From: CAISKJ01 sp046351555
GTDB lineage: Bacteria; Myxococcota_A; Polyangia; Polyangiales; Ga0077539
DNA length: 64,000 nucleotides
Assembly (NCBI GenBank): GCA_046351555.1
Contig: JAXLYI010000034.1
Span: forward strand, 1 to 64,000
Direction of reading: 5' to 3'
In this document: in pieces, positions 43,417 to 52,722 of the stretch
Position numbering within the stretch: the first letter of the stretch is position 1
Layout of the letters: each line of letters starts with the position of its first letter
Position numbers and translations under genes: made by a program
Notes under the pieces: generated by a model
What the model saw: only the letters and a program-made list of their open reading frames with translations
Database searches by the model: none
What the model was told of the DNA's origin: nothing

Positions 43417-45146
43417 GGCGCCCCTTCGGGCGCGTCGGGCCGCACCGCATGAGAAAGAACCGCGTCGGTCTCGGGCGCCGTCGAGGGCTCGGTTCGAACC
43501 TCGAGCTGGAGGCGCTCGGCCGCCGCGCCGCAGCGGGTGACCACCGCCGTCCCCTCGCCCTCGCCCGCCGCCACGCGATCACCGCCGGGGCCGCGCAGCA
43601 CCACGCTCACCCACGGGAGCCCGTGGCCTGCAGAAGCCGTCCACCGCACGCACTGGCCCGCGGCCCGCTCGACCTCACGGACTCGTCGCGCCCCCGCACC
43701 GACGCGAACCTTCTCCGGCGTCCCCTCCGCGCGCCACGCCCCGTCGGTGCGGGCCCACGCGTCGGCCAGCGCTTCGGAGACGGCCACGCGGTCGACGCCG
43801 GCGATCCACGCGGGCTGCGCGGCGTTCTGGAAGGTGCGAACCATCGCCTCGCCCTGCCCCGTCGTCGCCGTGAGCGCCGCGCGCAGCGTCTCGGCCGCGG
43901 GCGGGCACACCACCGCCACCGCCGCACCGCCGCGCTGCGGGCCCCGCGCGACCAGCTCGCCGCGCGCGTCGAACACCTCCACCCGCGCGCCCGCCACGCC
44001 GCGCCCGAGGAAGGCCGCCACCGCGGTGCATCGGCCCGCGGGCGCTTCGACGGTCTCCTCGCGCGACTCGCCGGGCCCGAGCACCGCGGTGACGCCGCGC
44101 CCGAGTCGGTCGGCGCCGGGGACGTAGCCCGCGGCAGCGAGGCGGGCGACGGCCGCGGGCGCCGTCTGCGCGAGGGGCTCCGCGCGCGCCTCCCACGCGA
44201 GCCGCTCGCCCAGCCACAACGCGTTGGCGCCGCCGAGCGACGCCGCGTCGGCCTGGTACGCCTGGAGCGCGACGACGCCGGGCCCCGAGCGCGCCCGCAC
44301 CTCCACCGCGAGCGTGGCGGCAACGGGTGGGCAGAGCTGCACCGTGGCGTCGCGCGCGTCACGAACGTCGCGTGCGATCGCGTCACCCGCAGCGTCGTAC
44401 ACGACGAGGTCGGCGTCGCGCACCTCGCCGTCGGCCACGGCCGCGAAGGTGTAACAGCGGTCGGGGGTCACCGGGACGGGCACACGCCGCGCGCCGGCCG
44501 CAGCGAAGTCCGAGCGCGTCGGGCCCCCGACGGGCTGGAAGCCGCGGCGCGCGATGCCGTCGCGGAGCTCGTTCATCCGGCGCTCGATCTCCGAGCGCTC
44601 GCCGCCGGTGCCGACGGCCATCGCGGCCTGGCCGCCCATCGCGCGCGCCACCTCGGCGAGGCCCGCGCGGTCGGCGACGAAGGCCGCCACCGCGAACGCG
44701 CCGTTGCCCTCGTAGGCGTCGAGCACGTGGTAGACGCGGCGCGCGGCCGTGGTGCAGATCTGCACCGTGGGGTGCGGGTCGGTCTCGACGTCCTCGACGA
44801 GGAGGTCGCCCGCGGGGTCGAAGAGGTGCGCGTCGAGGTCGCGCAGGCCCGTGGAGCCCAGCGCCACGAGCGCGAGGCAGCCGTTCTCGGGGACGTCGAC
44901 CGCGGTGGTCACCGACGCCTGGTGCGAGATGAACCCGTGCGCCACCAGCCCCGCGAGCCGCACGCCCGCGCCGCGGGTCTGCTGCTCCACCTCGCGGACG
45001 CGCGCGACCAGCGCCTCGGCGGGCGCGACGCGCGACGCGGACTGCGCGGCGACGGCGGCGCCCGGGGCGGGGCAGGCGCCCGATCCCCGCGCGGACGCGC
45101 ACGCGGCGAGGAGGGCGAACGGGGCGAGGCGCGGGGTCACACGCAC
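43413..45146 (-). CDS. Large envelope protein with repeated beta domains
   Basis: 577 residues. Signal with lipobox-like LLAACAS, a helical segment (EALVARVREVEQQTRG), then about four repeats of roughly 110 residues, each with a D-x-R-D-A-x-V-Q-L-C-P-P or D-x-x-P-T-V-Q-I-C-T-T strand containing a conserved Cys. These look like divergent pre-peptidase C-terminal domains. Function unknown. GTG 45146 (or 45140) is the start; the frame is open further upstream. Confidence 0.7.
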   Translation of the reverse strand: MRVTPRLAPFALLAACASARGSGACPAPGAAVAAQSASRVAPAEALVARVREVEQQTRGAGVRLAGLVAHGFISHQASVTTAVDVPENGCLALVALGSTGLRDLDAHLFDPAGDLLVEDVETDPHPTVQICTTAARRVYHVLDAYEGNGAFAVAAFVADRAGLAEVARAMGGQAAMAVGTGGERSEIERRMNELRDGIARRGFQPVGGPTRSDFAAAGARRVPVPVTPDRCYTFAAVADGEVRDADLVVYDAAGDAIARDVRDARDATVQLCPPVAATLAVEVRARSGPGVVALQAYQADAASLGGANALWLGERLAWEARAEPLAQTAPAAVARLAAAGYVPGADRLGRGVTAVLGPGESREETVEAPAGRCTAVAAFLGRGVAGARVEVFDARGELVARGPQRGGAAVAVVCPPAAETLRAALTATTGQGEAMVRTFQNAAQPAWIAGVDRVAVSEALADAWARTDGAWRAEGTPEKVRVGAGARRVREVERAAGQCVRWTASAGHGLPWVSVVLRGPGGDRVAAGEGEGTAVVTRCGAAAERLQLEVRTEPSTAPETDAVLSHAVRPDAPEGAP

Positions 45147-45309
45147 GGTGGGCCTCGGAGGTACCAGCCCCGGGGGATGTGGGTCAACGGGCCGCCACGG
45201 GGCCCTTGCGCCGCCCCTCGTTGCGGGCGGACAACCGAGCGATCCGGCCGCGGTCCCTTCCGCCCGCCCCCCGCGCCCCTCACGTTGCCGCCTCGAACGG
45301 AGGTCCCCG

Positions 45310-46008
45310 ATGATCACCCTGCGCCCCGCTGATGCCCGCGGCCACGCCGACCACGGCTGGCTCGACTCCCGCCACACCTTCTCCTTCGCCGACTACCACG
45401 ACCCGCGGCACATGGGCTTCCGCGCCCTGCGCGTGATCAACGACGACCGCGTCGCGCCGGGCCAGGGCTTCGGCGCGCACCCGCACCGCGACATGGAGAT
45501 CGTCTCCTACGTGCTCGAAGGCGCGCTCGAGCACCGCGACTCGATGGGCAACGGCTCCGTCATCCGCCCCGGCGACGTGCAGCGCATGAGCGCAGGAACC
45601 GGCGTCACGCACAGCGAGTTCAACGCCTCGCCGAAGGAGGCAGTGCACTTCCTCCAGATCTGGCTCCTGCCCGCGAAGCGCGGCGACGCGCCGGGCTACG
45701 AGCAGCGCAACTTCCCCGCCGAGGAGAAGCGCGGGCGCCTGCGCCTCGTGGCCTCCGCCGACGGCCGCGACGGGTCGGTCACCGTCCGCCAGGATGTCGC
45801 GCTCTACGCCGGGATCTTCCGCGCCGGCGAGCGCGCCGAGCACCCGCTCGCAGCGGGCCGGCACGCCTGGGTCCACGTCGCCTCGGGCAAGGCCACCGTC
45901 AACGGCCGCGCGCTCTCCGCCGGCGACGCGCTCGCCCTCTCCGAGGAGCCCGCCGTCGTCGTCGAAGGCAGCGACGAGGGCGAGGTGCTCGTCTTCGACC
46001 TCGCCTGA
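45310..46008 (+). CDS. Pirin family protein (quercetinase-like)
   Basis: 232-residue bicupin. Metal ligands fit GFGAHPHRDMEIVSY (two His), EHRDSMGNGSVIRPGDVQRM and GVTHSEFN (His and Glu). The YhhW-type quercetin 2,3-dioxygenase branch of pirins has this length. It may act as an oxygenase or redox sensor. GGAGG about 8 nt before the ATG. Confidence 0.9.
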   Translation: MITLRPADARGHADHGWLDSRHTFSFADYHDPRHMGFRALRVINDDRVAPGQGFGAHPHRDMEIVSYVLEGALEHRDSMGNGSVIRPGDVQRMSAGTGVTHSEFNASPKEAVHFLQIWLLPAKRGDAPGYEQRNFPAEEKRGRLRLVASADGRDGSVTVRQDVALYAGIFRAGERAEHPLAAGRHAWVHVASGKATVNGRALSAGDALALSEEPAVVVEGSDEGEVLVFDLA

Positions 46009-46033
46009 CCGTCGCCCTCTCCGACGCACCCGC

Positions 46034-46052
46034 GATGACATCGCCTGTCATC
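46034..46052. promoter_or_regulatory. Inverted repeat GATGACA-5-TGTCATC
   Basis: A perfect 7-bp inverted repeat with 5-bp spacing, between the pirin stop and the lipoxygenase start (77 bp before it). It could be a dimeric regulator site for the lipoxygenase gene or part of the pirin terminator. Confidence 0.4.
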
Positions 46053-46128
46053 GGCCTTCCCTGATTTTCCGGGCACAACCCGAGCTCACACGACGCCCGC
46101 GAGGCGCCGTCAGGAGCTACGCCGCCCG

Positions 46129-47676
46129 ATGAACGCCCCCGCCTTCCCCCGCACCTTCTCCCCCTCCGCGTCACCGCTCGACGAGGCCCTGCGCCACCTC
46201 GGGATCATGCAGCGCGCGCCCTCCTCCTGGGTCGACTCCCCGCGCCTCGCGCCGATGCCGCGCGGCCCCGGACGCCACCCCGCGCCCCCGCCCGAGCCCC
46301 CGCGCGGCGTCCGGGGCCCGTGGCCGCAGCGCGCCGTCGTCGACCCCGCCTTCTACGCGCCCGTGCTCAACGTGCCCCTCGAAGACCGCGCCGACCACGT
46401 CCGCGGCATCGTCTCGCGCTACCTCCGCCAGCTCGTCACCGAGGCGCCCGGCGCCGTCCAGCGCGCGCTCCACGGGCCGCGCCTCGTCCGCGTCGACGAC
46501 GCCGCCTTCACCGCCACGCTCACCGAGACGAGCCTCGGGCAGTTCGTCCGCCCGGTCGACGCGCGCGACCTCCCCGCGACGTTCGCCTCGCACGCGGCGG
46601 CGCCCGAGGGCCTCGCGCTCGCCGACTTCTCCTTCGCGCCGACCGACACGCTCCTGCCCGACATGTTCGCCGCGCCCGTCCTCGTGCTGCTGCGTGCCGA
46701 GGAAGGCCGCTGGCGCACGCGCGCGATCGCCGTCGACGGCCGCGCCGTGGCGCCCGACGAGGGAGACACCTGGGAGCTCGCGAAGTGGTTCGCGCTCCAG
46801 GGCGCGTCGCTCCGGCTCGTCACCTCGGAGCACCCGCGGCTCCACTTCCCCGCGGACGTCATCCACGCGGTCACGCGCTCGGTGCTGCCGCGGCACCACC
46901 CGGTGTACCGCCTCATCCGCCCGCACACGCGCTACACGCTGGGCCTCCACGAGGCGGTGATCCACCACGGGCGGTCGAGCATCCACAACTCGCAGCGCGA
47001 GGTGTACAACGGCTTCCCGTACACCACCGAGGGGATGCACCGGATGGTGGCCAGCGGCCGCGTCGGCGTCGAGGGCAACGCGCGCTGGCCCGCGTGGCGC
47101 TACGGCGATCACTTCGTCGGCGGGCACGTCCCCTACGGGCGCTACCGCCGCGCGTGGCTCGACGCCTGGACGGGCTTCGCCGCCGAGATGCTCGCGCAGG
47201 TTCCCCGCGGCGACGCGAAGGTGCGCGCCTGGGCCGACCACATCGCCGCGTGGCTGCCGGGCTTCCCCGACGGGCGCGCCATCTTCGAAGACGGCGCGCT
47301 CGCCGGCGCGGTCGCGACGTGGCTCTGCACGGTGACCACCTTCCACACCGGCGACCACCACAGCTACGCGGCGATCCCGCTGGAGCACGCGCCGCTCCGC
47401 CTGCGCGCGCGGATGCCCGCGGCGGGCCCGGTGGGGCCGCTCGACCCGGGCGCGCTCGTGTCGCCCGAGGACTCCTTCCGCCACGCGATGGCGCACGCGA
47501 TGTTCTTCCGCCCCGGGGTCATCACCTCGCTGCGCGACGTGGCCTACGACGTCGCCGACGCCCGCGAGCGCCGCGCCGTCGCCCGCTGGGACGCCGCGAT
47601 GGACGCGCTCGACGCGCGCTGGGCCGGCAGCGGCTTCCCCCGCGCCGACGAGATCGCCTCGGGCGTCCACTACTGA
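46129..47676 (+). CDS. Lipoxygenase family protein
   Basis: 515 residues. Lipoxygenases add O2 to polyunsaturated fatty acids. The metal-binding His pair is His235 and His239 (EHPRLH, spacing H-x3-H), followed after 17 residues by RHHPVYRLIRPHTRYTL, the classic motif. A second pair is His406 and His410 (FHTGDHHSY). The protein ends GVHY rather than in the usual Ile. No signal peptide is seen. AGGAG 12 nt before the ATG. Myxobacteria are known to carry lipoxygenases; this one is short and may use a different metal. Confidence 0.78.
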   Translation: MNAPAFPRTFSPSASPLDEALRHLGIMQRAPSSWVDSPRLAPMPRGPGRHPAPPPEPPRGVRGPWPQRAVVDPAFYAPVLNVPLEDRADHVRGIVSRYLRQLVTEAPGAVQRALHGPRLVRVDDAAFTATLTETSLGQFVRPVDARDLPATFASHAAAPEGLALADFSFAPTDTLLPDMFAAPVLVLLRAEEGRWRTRAIAVDGRAVAPDEGDTWELAKWFALQGASLRLVTSEHPRLHFPADVIHAVTRSVLPRHHPVYRLIRPHTRYTLGLHEAVIHHGRSSIHNSQREVYNGFPYTTEGMHRMVASGRVGVEGNARWPAWRYGDHFVGGHVPYGRYRRAWLDAWTGFAAEMLAQVPRGDAKVRAWADHIAAWLPGFPDGRAIFEDGALAGAVATWLCTVTTFHTGDHHSYAAIPLEHAPLRLRARMPAAGPVGPLDPGALVSPEDSFRHAMAHAMFFRPGVITSLRDVAYDVADARERRAVARWDAAMDALDARWAGSGFPRADEIASGVHY

Positions 47677-47689
47677 GCGCGACCGAACG

Positions 47690-50600
47690 TCAGCGGTAGG
47701 GGTCGGCGTCGGGGCCGAACACCCGCCACGCCACCGCGTCGTCGAGCAGCTCGCCGAGTTCGAAGTGGCCGCCCTTCCACTCGTACTCACGCTGCATGCG
47801 AAGGTCTTTCACAGCGTCCTTCGAGATCGACACGCGGCGGATCTCCTGCTCGGGCATCGCCGCGCTCATCCGGTCGAAGCGCGGGAGCGACGTCGCCCCC
47901 CGCAGCTCGCGCGGTTCGAAGCGGACCTTCACCACCGCGGTGCCGCTGCCGTCGAGGAAGCGGTGCGCCCCGTGCTCGGCCCACAGCGCGAACATCGCGG
48001 GGCCGCCCGACACCGACAGCGCGGCCCCCTCGGGGATGGGCGCGTGCGTGACGGGGGGGTATCCCTCCTTCCACTTCCACACCTCGGCCGGGTCGTTCTT
48101 TACGGCCGTCGGCGGGCGGTTCTCCTCGGGGACGAAGAAGCAGGTGTAGCCCTTCACGGTGAGCTTCTGCTTCTCGGCCCAGCGCGAATACATCATCGCG
48201 AGCTCGGGCACCCGGTGCCAGGCCGAGCGCCCCGCCGTCAGGTACACCGCCACTCCCTCCACCATCGGGAACATCGTCGCGAACAGCTCCAGCTTCCGCG
48301 GCTGGAGCGCCGTTCGCAGCGCCTTCACCTCGCCGAGCAGCGTCGCGGCGTTCTCATCACGGCGCTCGTACCACGACTCGAACGCGAGGTCTTCGAGCGA
48401 CTCGCACTGCGCCGCGAGCCCGTCGATGCCCTCCAGCATCGCCCGCGAGCGCTCGGCCGAGCGCGCGGTCTCCTCGGCGAGCCCGCGCTCCTTCCAGAAG
48501 CCCGGCGACTGCGACGCCTTGGTGAAGAAGCTCACGTCGCTGCGGATGGCCTTCACGAGGTTCGAGCGCGTCCACCGCCGCACCTCGGCCCGCAGCCGCG
48601 CGGCCTCCTCCAGCGCGTGGAGCGCCCGCGACGCGCCGCCCTCGTCGCGCGCCGCCAGCGTGGTGGCCCGGAGCGAGAGGTGCTCGCCCTCGGCCGTCAC
48701 GTCGATCCGCGCGTTGCCGTGCTCCGCCCGCGCCGCGAGGTGGGTCGCCACCGGGAGGGCCAGCTCGCGCTCGAGCGTGCGCTTCAGCGGCCGCGCCCCG
48801 TAGCGCGGGTCGAAGCCGTGGTCGGCCAGCACGTCGAGCGCCCGCGCGTCGACCCGCAGCTCGACGTTGTGCCGCCGGATGCCCTCGCGCGCGGAGACCT
48901 TCTCCACCTCACGCGTCACGATCTCCCGGAGAACCCCCTGCCCCAGCGGCGCGAACACGATGAAGTCGTCGATGCGATTGAAGAGCTCCGGGCGGAAGAA
49001 GCGCTCGGCCTCGGCCCGGTAGTGCTGCCTCACCACCTCCGCTTCACGTGCGGCGTCCCCCTGCGAGAAGCCTACCCGCGCGCGGAGGGTGTCGGCGCCG
49101 AGGTTGGAGGTCATCACGATGATCGCGTTGCGGAAGTCGGTGAAGCGCCCCGCCGCGTCGGTGAGCCTGCCCTCGCCGAGCACCCCGAGCAGCGCGTCGA
49201 ACACGACGGGGTGCGCCTTCTCCACCTCGTCGAGGAGCACCACGCAGAAGGGCTGGCGCCGCACCGCCGCCGTGAGCTGCCCCGCGCCCGCGCCGTCGCC
49301 GATGAGCCTCGCCAGCGCATCGCCCCCGGCGTACTCGCCCATGTCGAGCCGGATCATCCGGTCGCGCGCCCCGAACACGAACTCCGCCAGCGCCTTGGAA
49401 AGCTCCGTCTTCCCCACGCCCGTCGGGCCCGCGAAGAAGAGAACCCCCACCGGGCGACGCACGTCGGCGAGGCCGGCCTTGATCACCGCCACCACCTCGG
49501 CCACCCGCTCCACGGCCGCGGCCTGGCCCTTCACCCGCGCCGCGAGGAAGTCGCGCACGGCCCCCGCGTCGAGCGGCAGGTCGTCGCGCAACAGCACCTG
49601 GGGGATGCCCGACTCGCCCGAGAACCACGTCACCGCGTCGGCGCCCGACACCGCCGCGGCCCTGGCGTGCGCCCGCGCGTCGACCACGCGCCGCAGGAAG
49701 GCCACCGTGTTGCCGACGAGCGCCCCGTACGGGCGGAAGCGCCGCGTGAGTCGCACGGCGGCCTCCACCGCGTCGGGCGCCACCGTCACCCCGCGCCGCG
49801 CGCCGAGCTCGCTCGCGACACGCTCGAGGATGCGCCGCCCCGCCGCGTCGCTCACCTCGGGCAGCCGCACCACCGCCCAGTGCTGCGCGAAGCTCGCGTT
49901 GCGCCGCTCGACCCGCGCCCACTCCTCGGGCGTGGCCTCGGCGAGCAGCGTCACCTCCCGCGCCGCCAGCGCCGGCCCGAGGAGCTGCGACACGTTGTGG
50001 TCGCTGTGCGCGCTCTTGCCCGCGTCGAGCACCTCGATCACGTGCCCGAGGTAGAGGATCGCCTCCGCCCGCCGGCACTCCTCCAGCACGTCGTAGGTCT
50101 GCTGCTGCCAGTCGCCGAAGAACCCCTCGCCCGCGATGAGCCGCGAGGCGTCGACGTGGAAGAAGGGCCGCCGCTCCTCCGGCGTCTTCGCGCGCTCGTG
50201 GAGGCGCGCGGCGAGCTCGTGGACGACGGCGGTCTTGCCCGCGCCCGCCTCGCCGACGATCACCACGGGCTCCGGGTCCTTCGCGGAGACGCGCGCGAGG
50301 AGGTTGTCGACCACCGCGTCGACCTCCCACGCGCGCCCGAGCTCGCCCTTCTCCGCCAGCTTGTGGAGCGCCACCCCGAGCCGTGAGGCCGTGGGCGTGG
50401 CGGGGCGCTTCTTCTTCTTGCGCGCGGCCTCCTCGTCGTCGTCGTCCTCGTCGTCGAGTTCGTCCGCGGGCTTCTCGTCGAACTCGTCCTTCTTGCGCGT
50501 GCGCTTCTCGGGCGGCGGCGCGAGGTCGTCGGGGAGCGGCGGCGGGCGCTCGTCCTTCTGCAGCTCGCGGCGCTTCAAGGCCGAGAGCGGCGTCGGCGTC

Positions 50601-51079
50601 GCCTCCACCACCAGCTCACGCAGGCTGTCGTCGCCGTCCGAGCGAAGCGCGAGGCGCCGGTGGTCGCCCATCGTGTCGAGGTGCTGGCGGAAGATCGCCG
50701 CGGCCCGGTCGGCGAGGTCGTCGCCCGCGGGCAGCCACACCCGCAGGTCGAGCGCGAGCGAGCGGACCTCCACGAAGGGCTTGTGCGCCGGCGACACGAC
50801 CAGAGAGAGGCGCATCGGCGCGCGCTCGGTGCCGGCGGCGTGCCACACCGTGACCGCGTCGACGTAGACGGTCTTGAGCTCCGCGCGCGAGGGCCGGGCG
50901 TACTGGTGGACGAGGCGCGGGTGGGCGCGGGTGATCCGGTCGTCGACGGCGAGGGCGAGGTCCTCCTCGGCCACCTCGAGCGAGGGGGCGTGGTAGGCGA
51001 GGTGCGGCAGCTCGAGCGGCGCGTAGGTGACGCGCCCGCTCGCGTGCTGCGTGACGAGGCTCTGGATGCGGAACTCCAT
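47690..51079 (-). CDS. Clp-type AAA+ ATPase fused to GGQ-less release-factor-like domains
   Basis: 1129 residues. Unknown N-terminal domain (1-160), charged linker (about 170-230, DDEDDDDEEAARKKKKR), D1 AAA domain with Walker A GEAGAGKT (Lys282) but degenerate Walker B (AILYLGHV, no DE), then D2 with Walker A GPTGVGKT (Lys557), Walker B VVLLDEVEKA, arginine finger RPELFNRIDD and sensor 2 GARPLKRTLER. The last 300 residues resemble class I release factors: SQSPGFWKERGLAEE (PCRF-like), AMMYSRWAEKQKLTV, ALSVSGGPAMFALWAEHGAH; the chain ends before any GGQ. Compare RF2 here: LRMFTRWAERRGFTV and ALSIKGLYAFGYLKAENGVH. A role at ribosomes is inferred. Confidence 0.85.
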   Translation of the reverse strand: MEFRIQSLVTQHASGRVTYAPLELPHLAYHAPSLEVAEEDLALAVDDRITRAHPRLVHQYARPSRAELKTVYVDAVTVWHAAGTERAPMRLSLVVSPAHKPFVEVRSLALDLRVWLPAGDDLADRAAAIFRQHLDTMGDHRRLALRSDGDDSLRELVVEATPTPLSALKRRELQKDERPPPLPDDLAPPPEKRTRKKDEFDEKPADELDDEDDDDEEAARKKKKRPATPTASRLGVALHKLAEKGELGRAWEVDAVVDNLLARVSAKDPEPVVIVGEAGAGKTAVVHELAARLHERAKTPEERRPFFHVDASRLIAGEGFFGDWQQQTYDVLEECRRAEAILYLGHVIEVLDAGKSAHSDHNVSQLLGPALAAREVTLLAEATPEEWARVERRNASFAQHWAVVRLPEVSDAAGRRILERVASELGARRGVTVAPDAVEAAVRLTRRFRPYGALVGNTVAFLRRVVDARAHARAAAVSGADAVTWFSGESGIPQVLLRDDLPLDAGAVRDFLAARVKGQAAAVERVAEVVAVIKAGLADVRRPVGVLFFAGPTGVGKTELSKALAEFVFGARDRMIRLDMGEYAGGDALARLIGDGAGAGQLTAAVRRQPFCVVLLDEVEKAHPVVFDALLGVLGEGRLTDAAGRFTDFRNAIIVMTSNLGADTLRARVGFSQGDAAREAEVVRQHYRAEAERFFRPELFNRIDDFIVFAPLGQGVLREIVTREVEKVSAREGIRRHNVELRVDARALDVLADHGFDPRYGARPLKRTLERELALPVATHLAARAEHGNARIDVTAEGEHLSLRATTLAARDEGGASRALHALEEAARLRAEVRRWTRSNLVKAIRSDVSFFTKASQSPGFWKERGLAEETARSAERSRAMLEGIDGLAAQCESLEDLAFESWYERRDENAATLLGEVKALRTALQPRKLELFATMFPMVEGVAVYLTAGRSAWHRVPELAMMYSRWAEKQKLTVKGYTCFFVPEENRPPTAVKNDPAEVWKWKEGYPPVTHAPIPEGAALSVSGGPAMFALWAEHGAHRFLDGSGTAVVKVRFEPRELRGATSLPRFDRMSAAMPEQEIRRVSISKDAVKDLRMQREYEWKGGHFELGELLDDAVAWRVFGPDADPYR

Positions 51080-51160
51080 GCGCGCGCTCCGAGGCGAAGG
51101 CGCGCGAGCGTAGTCGACCCGGGGGGTGGGCGGGCTAGCGGAATCGCGCGGCGGGGGCGC

Positions 51161-51859
51161 TCAGCCTTCGCAGCGCCCGCGGAGGCAGAAGGTCCCGTCC
51201 GGGCAGGCGTTGCCGCAGGCGCCGCAGTTGGCGTCGTCGGACTGGAGGTCACGGCAGGGCGCGTCGTAGCAGCCCTCCGCGGTGGGCCGCGACGCCGTGC
51301 ACGCCGTCTGGAGCGGCGGGCACCGCACGTCGGTGCACGTCCCAGAGAGGCACCGCAGCACCCCGCAGCACCGCACCTCGCAGCGCCCGCAGTGGAAGGT
51401 GTCGCCGAGCACGTTGGCGCAGATCGTCGCCCCGCCGTCCTCGGGGCAGAGCATCATCGGCGCCGCGCACGCGCCCGCTTCCACTGCGGCATCGGGCACG
51501 ACAGCGTCGGGCGCCACGGCGTCGGGCGGCACGGACGCGTCCGGCGCGACGTCCGTTGCGGGCGGCGCGTCCATCGCGGAGGGCGCATCCATCGCGGGCG
51601 GCGCGTCCGTCGTGGGCGCGTCGGGCGGCGCGGGAGCGTCGGCGGGCGCAGCGTCGGGCGCGGGCGCATCGGGCGCAGGCGGAGGCTCCGCGGTCACGTC
51701 GCCCGCGGGCGCGTCGGCGGGGGCCGCTTCGGCGGCGAGATCGACGACGACGTCGCGCGGCGGGGTGTTGGTGGACGGCCGGTCGCCCGACGAGCACGCG
51801 ACGCCCACGAAGGCGAGCGCCCAGGCGCCCCACGCGACGATCCGGGGAGGTGGCGACAT
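51161..51859 (-). CDS. Stig1-type lipoprotein with acidic tether
   Basis: 232 residues. Signal with lipobox VACSS, a long Asp/Pro/Ala tether (about 35-130), then a short cysteine module region ending NCGACGNACPDGTFC. It is the smallest of the three Stig1-like paralogues in this window. TATCCT (51872-51867) ends 7 nt before the ATG. It is divergent from the next lipoprotein. Confidence 0.8.
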   Translation of the reverse strand: MSPPPRIVAWGAWALAFVGVACSSGDRPSTNTPPRDVVVDLAAEAAPADAPAGDVTAEPPPAPDAPAPDAAPADAPAPPDAPTTDAPPAMDAPSAMDAPPATDVAPDASVPPDAVAPDAVVPDAAVEAGACAAPMMLCPEDGGATICANVLGDTFHCGRCEVRCCGVLRCLSGTCTDVRCPPLQTACTASRPTAEGCYDAPCRDLQSDDANCGACGNACPDGTFCLRGRCEG

Positions 51860-51866
51860 GGCCCCG

Positions 51867-51872
51867 AGGATA
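51867..51872 (-). promoter_or_regulatory. Putative -10 box (TATCCT), leaderless-type
   Basis: TATCCT ends 7 nt before the ATG at 51859. Confidence 0.45.
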
Positions 51873-51924
51873 ACAGCCCGACGCGACGTCGAGCGCCCGA
51901 CTCTGCTAGAAGCGCCCACGTCGC

Positions 51925-52722
51925 ATGCGCGCCCGCACCCTCCTCGCCTTCGCCCTCCTCACGCAGTGCAACCCCCGCCGCGTCACGCCCTCCGCCGACG
52001 CCTCGCGCCCCGAAGATCGCCAGCGCATCGCCGTCACCGAGGCCGCGCCGCTCGGGCCCTCCCCCGACCGCCGCGAGGTCGACGTCCCCCTGACCTGGAT
52101 CTACCTCCTCACCGACCCCGCCCCCACCGGCCGCACGCCCTACGCCGTCGTCGGCGCGCGCCTCCCCTGCGGCTACGAGCCGCTCTACCTCACGTCGCAG
52201 AAGGACGGCGCGCGCATCAAGATCCGCTTCCGCGCGCGCTGGAGCGCCCCGACGCCCGTGCCGTCGCCGCTCCCCGCGTGCCCCGAGCAGCCCGCGAAGG
52301 CCTGGCTCGTCTCCGAAGGCGCGCTCCGCCTGGGCGACTGGGAGGTGGTCGACATCGTCCCGCACGGCCCCGGCGACCCCCCGCAGCCCGCGTCGCGCGT
52401 GCAGCACGTCGTGCCCGAAGACGCCCGGCTCCCGCCCCTCGCCGCCCGCTGGGTGCGCGGCTGCGCGGCCGACGCCGACTGCCGCGGCGGCGGCGTCTGC
52501 GCCGAGGTCGACGGCGCGCGGCTGTGCCTCCCGGAGGTCGACCCGTGGCTCGCCCACCACCGCCCGTGTGTCGACGGGGCCACGGAGGCCGACGCGCGCC
52601 ACACCCGCGACGGCGCCGCGCGCACGTGGCGGGCCTGCGTCGCCGCCTGCGAAAACAACGCCTGCGCCGCCGGGCTCACGTGCACCCCGGCCGGCCACTG
52701 CGTCCCCGCGCATGGGGCTTGA
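51925..52722 (+). CDS. Hypothetical lipoprotein
   Basis: 265 residues. Lipobox LLTQCN, a beta-rich central region and a C-terminal cysteine-rich part (CAADADCRGGGVCAEVDG, CAAGLTCTPAGHC) like small dickkopf/EGF-type modules. No function is recognised. TAGAAG lies 12 nt before the ATG. Confidence 0.65.
   Translation: MRARTLLAFALLTQCNPRRVTPSADASRPEDRQRIAVTEAAPLGPSPDRREVDVPLTWIYLLTDPAPTGRTPYAVVGARLPCGYEPLYLTSQKDGARIKIRFRARWSAPTPVPSPLPACPEQPAKAWLVSEGALRLGDWEVVDIVPHGPGDPPQPASRVQHVVPEDARLPPLAARWVRGCAADADCRGGGVCAEVDGARLCLPEVDPWLAHHRPCVDGATEADARHTRDGAARTWRACVAACENNACAAGLTCTPAGHCVPAHGA

Noticed and set aside
43488..43505. GGTTCGAACC, like a tRNA T-arm
   Set aside because: It is inside the coding sequence of the 577-residue envelope protein (EVRTEPS) and no cloverleaf can be drawn.
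46034..46052. Intrinsic terminator for the pirin gene
   Set aside because: Arms are A/T-containing and only 7 bp, with no T-run after them; listed as a regulatory dyad instead.
47765..50386. 873-residue plus-strand open frame
   Set aside because: Antisense shadow of the Clp-type gene with biased composition (Arg, His, Glu) and no motif.
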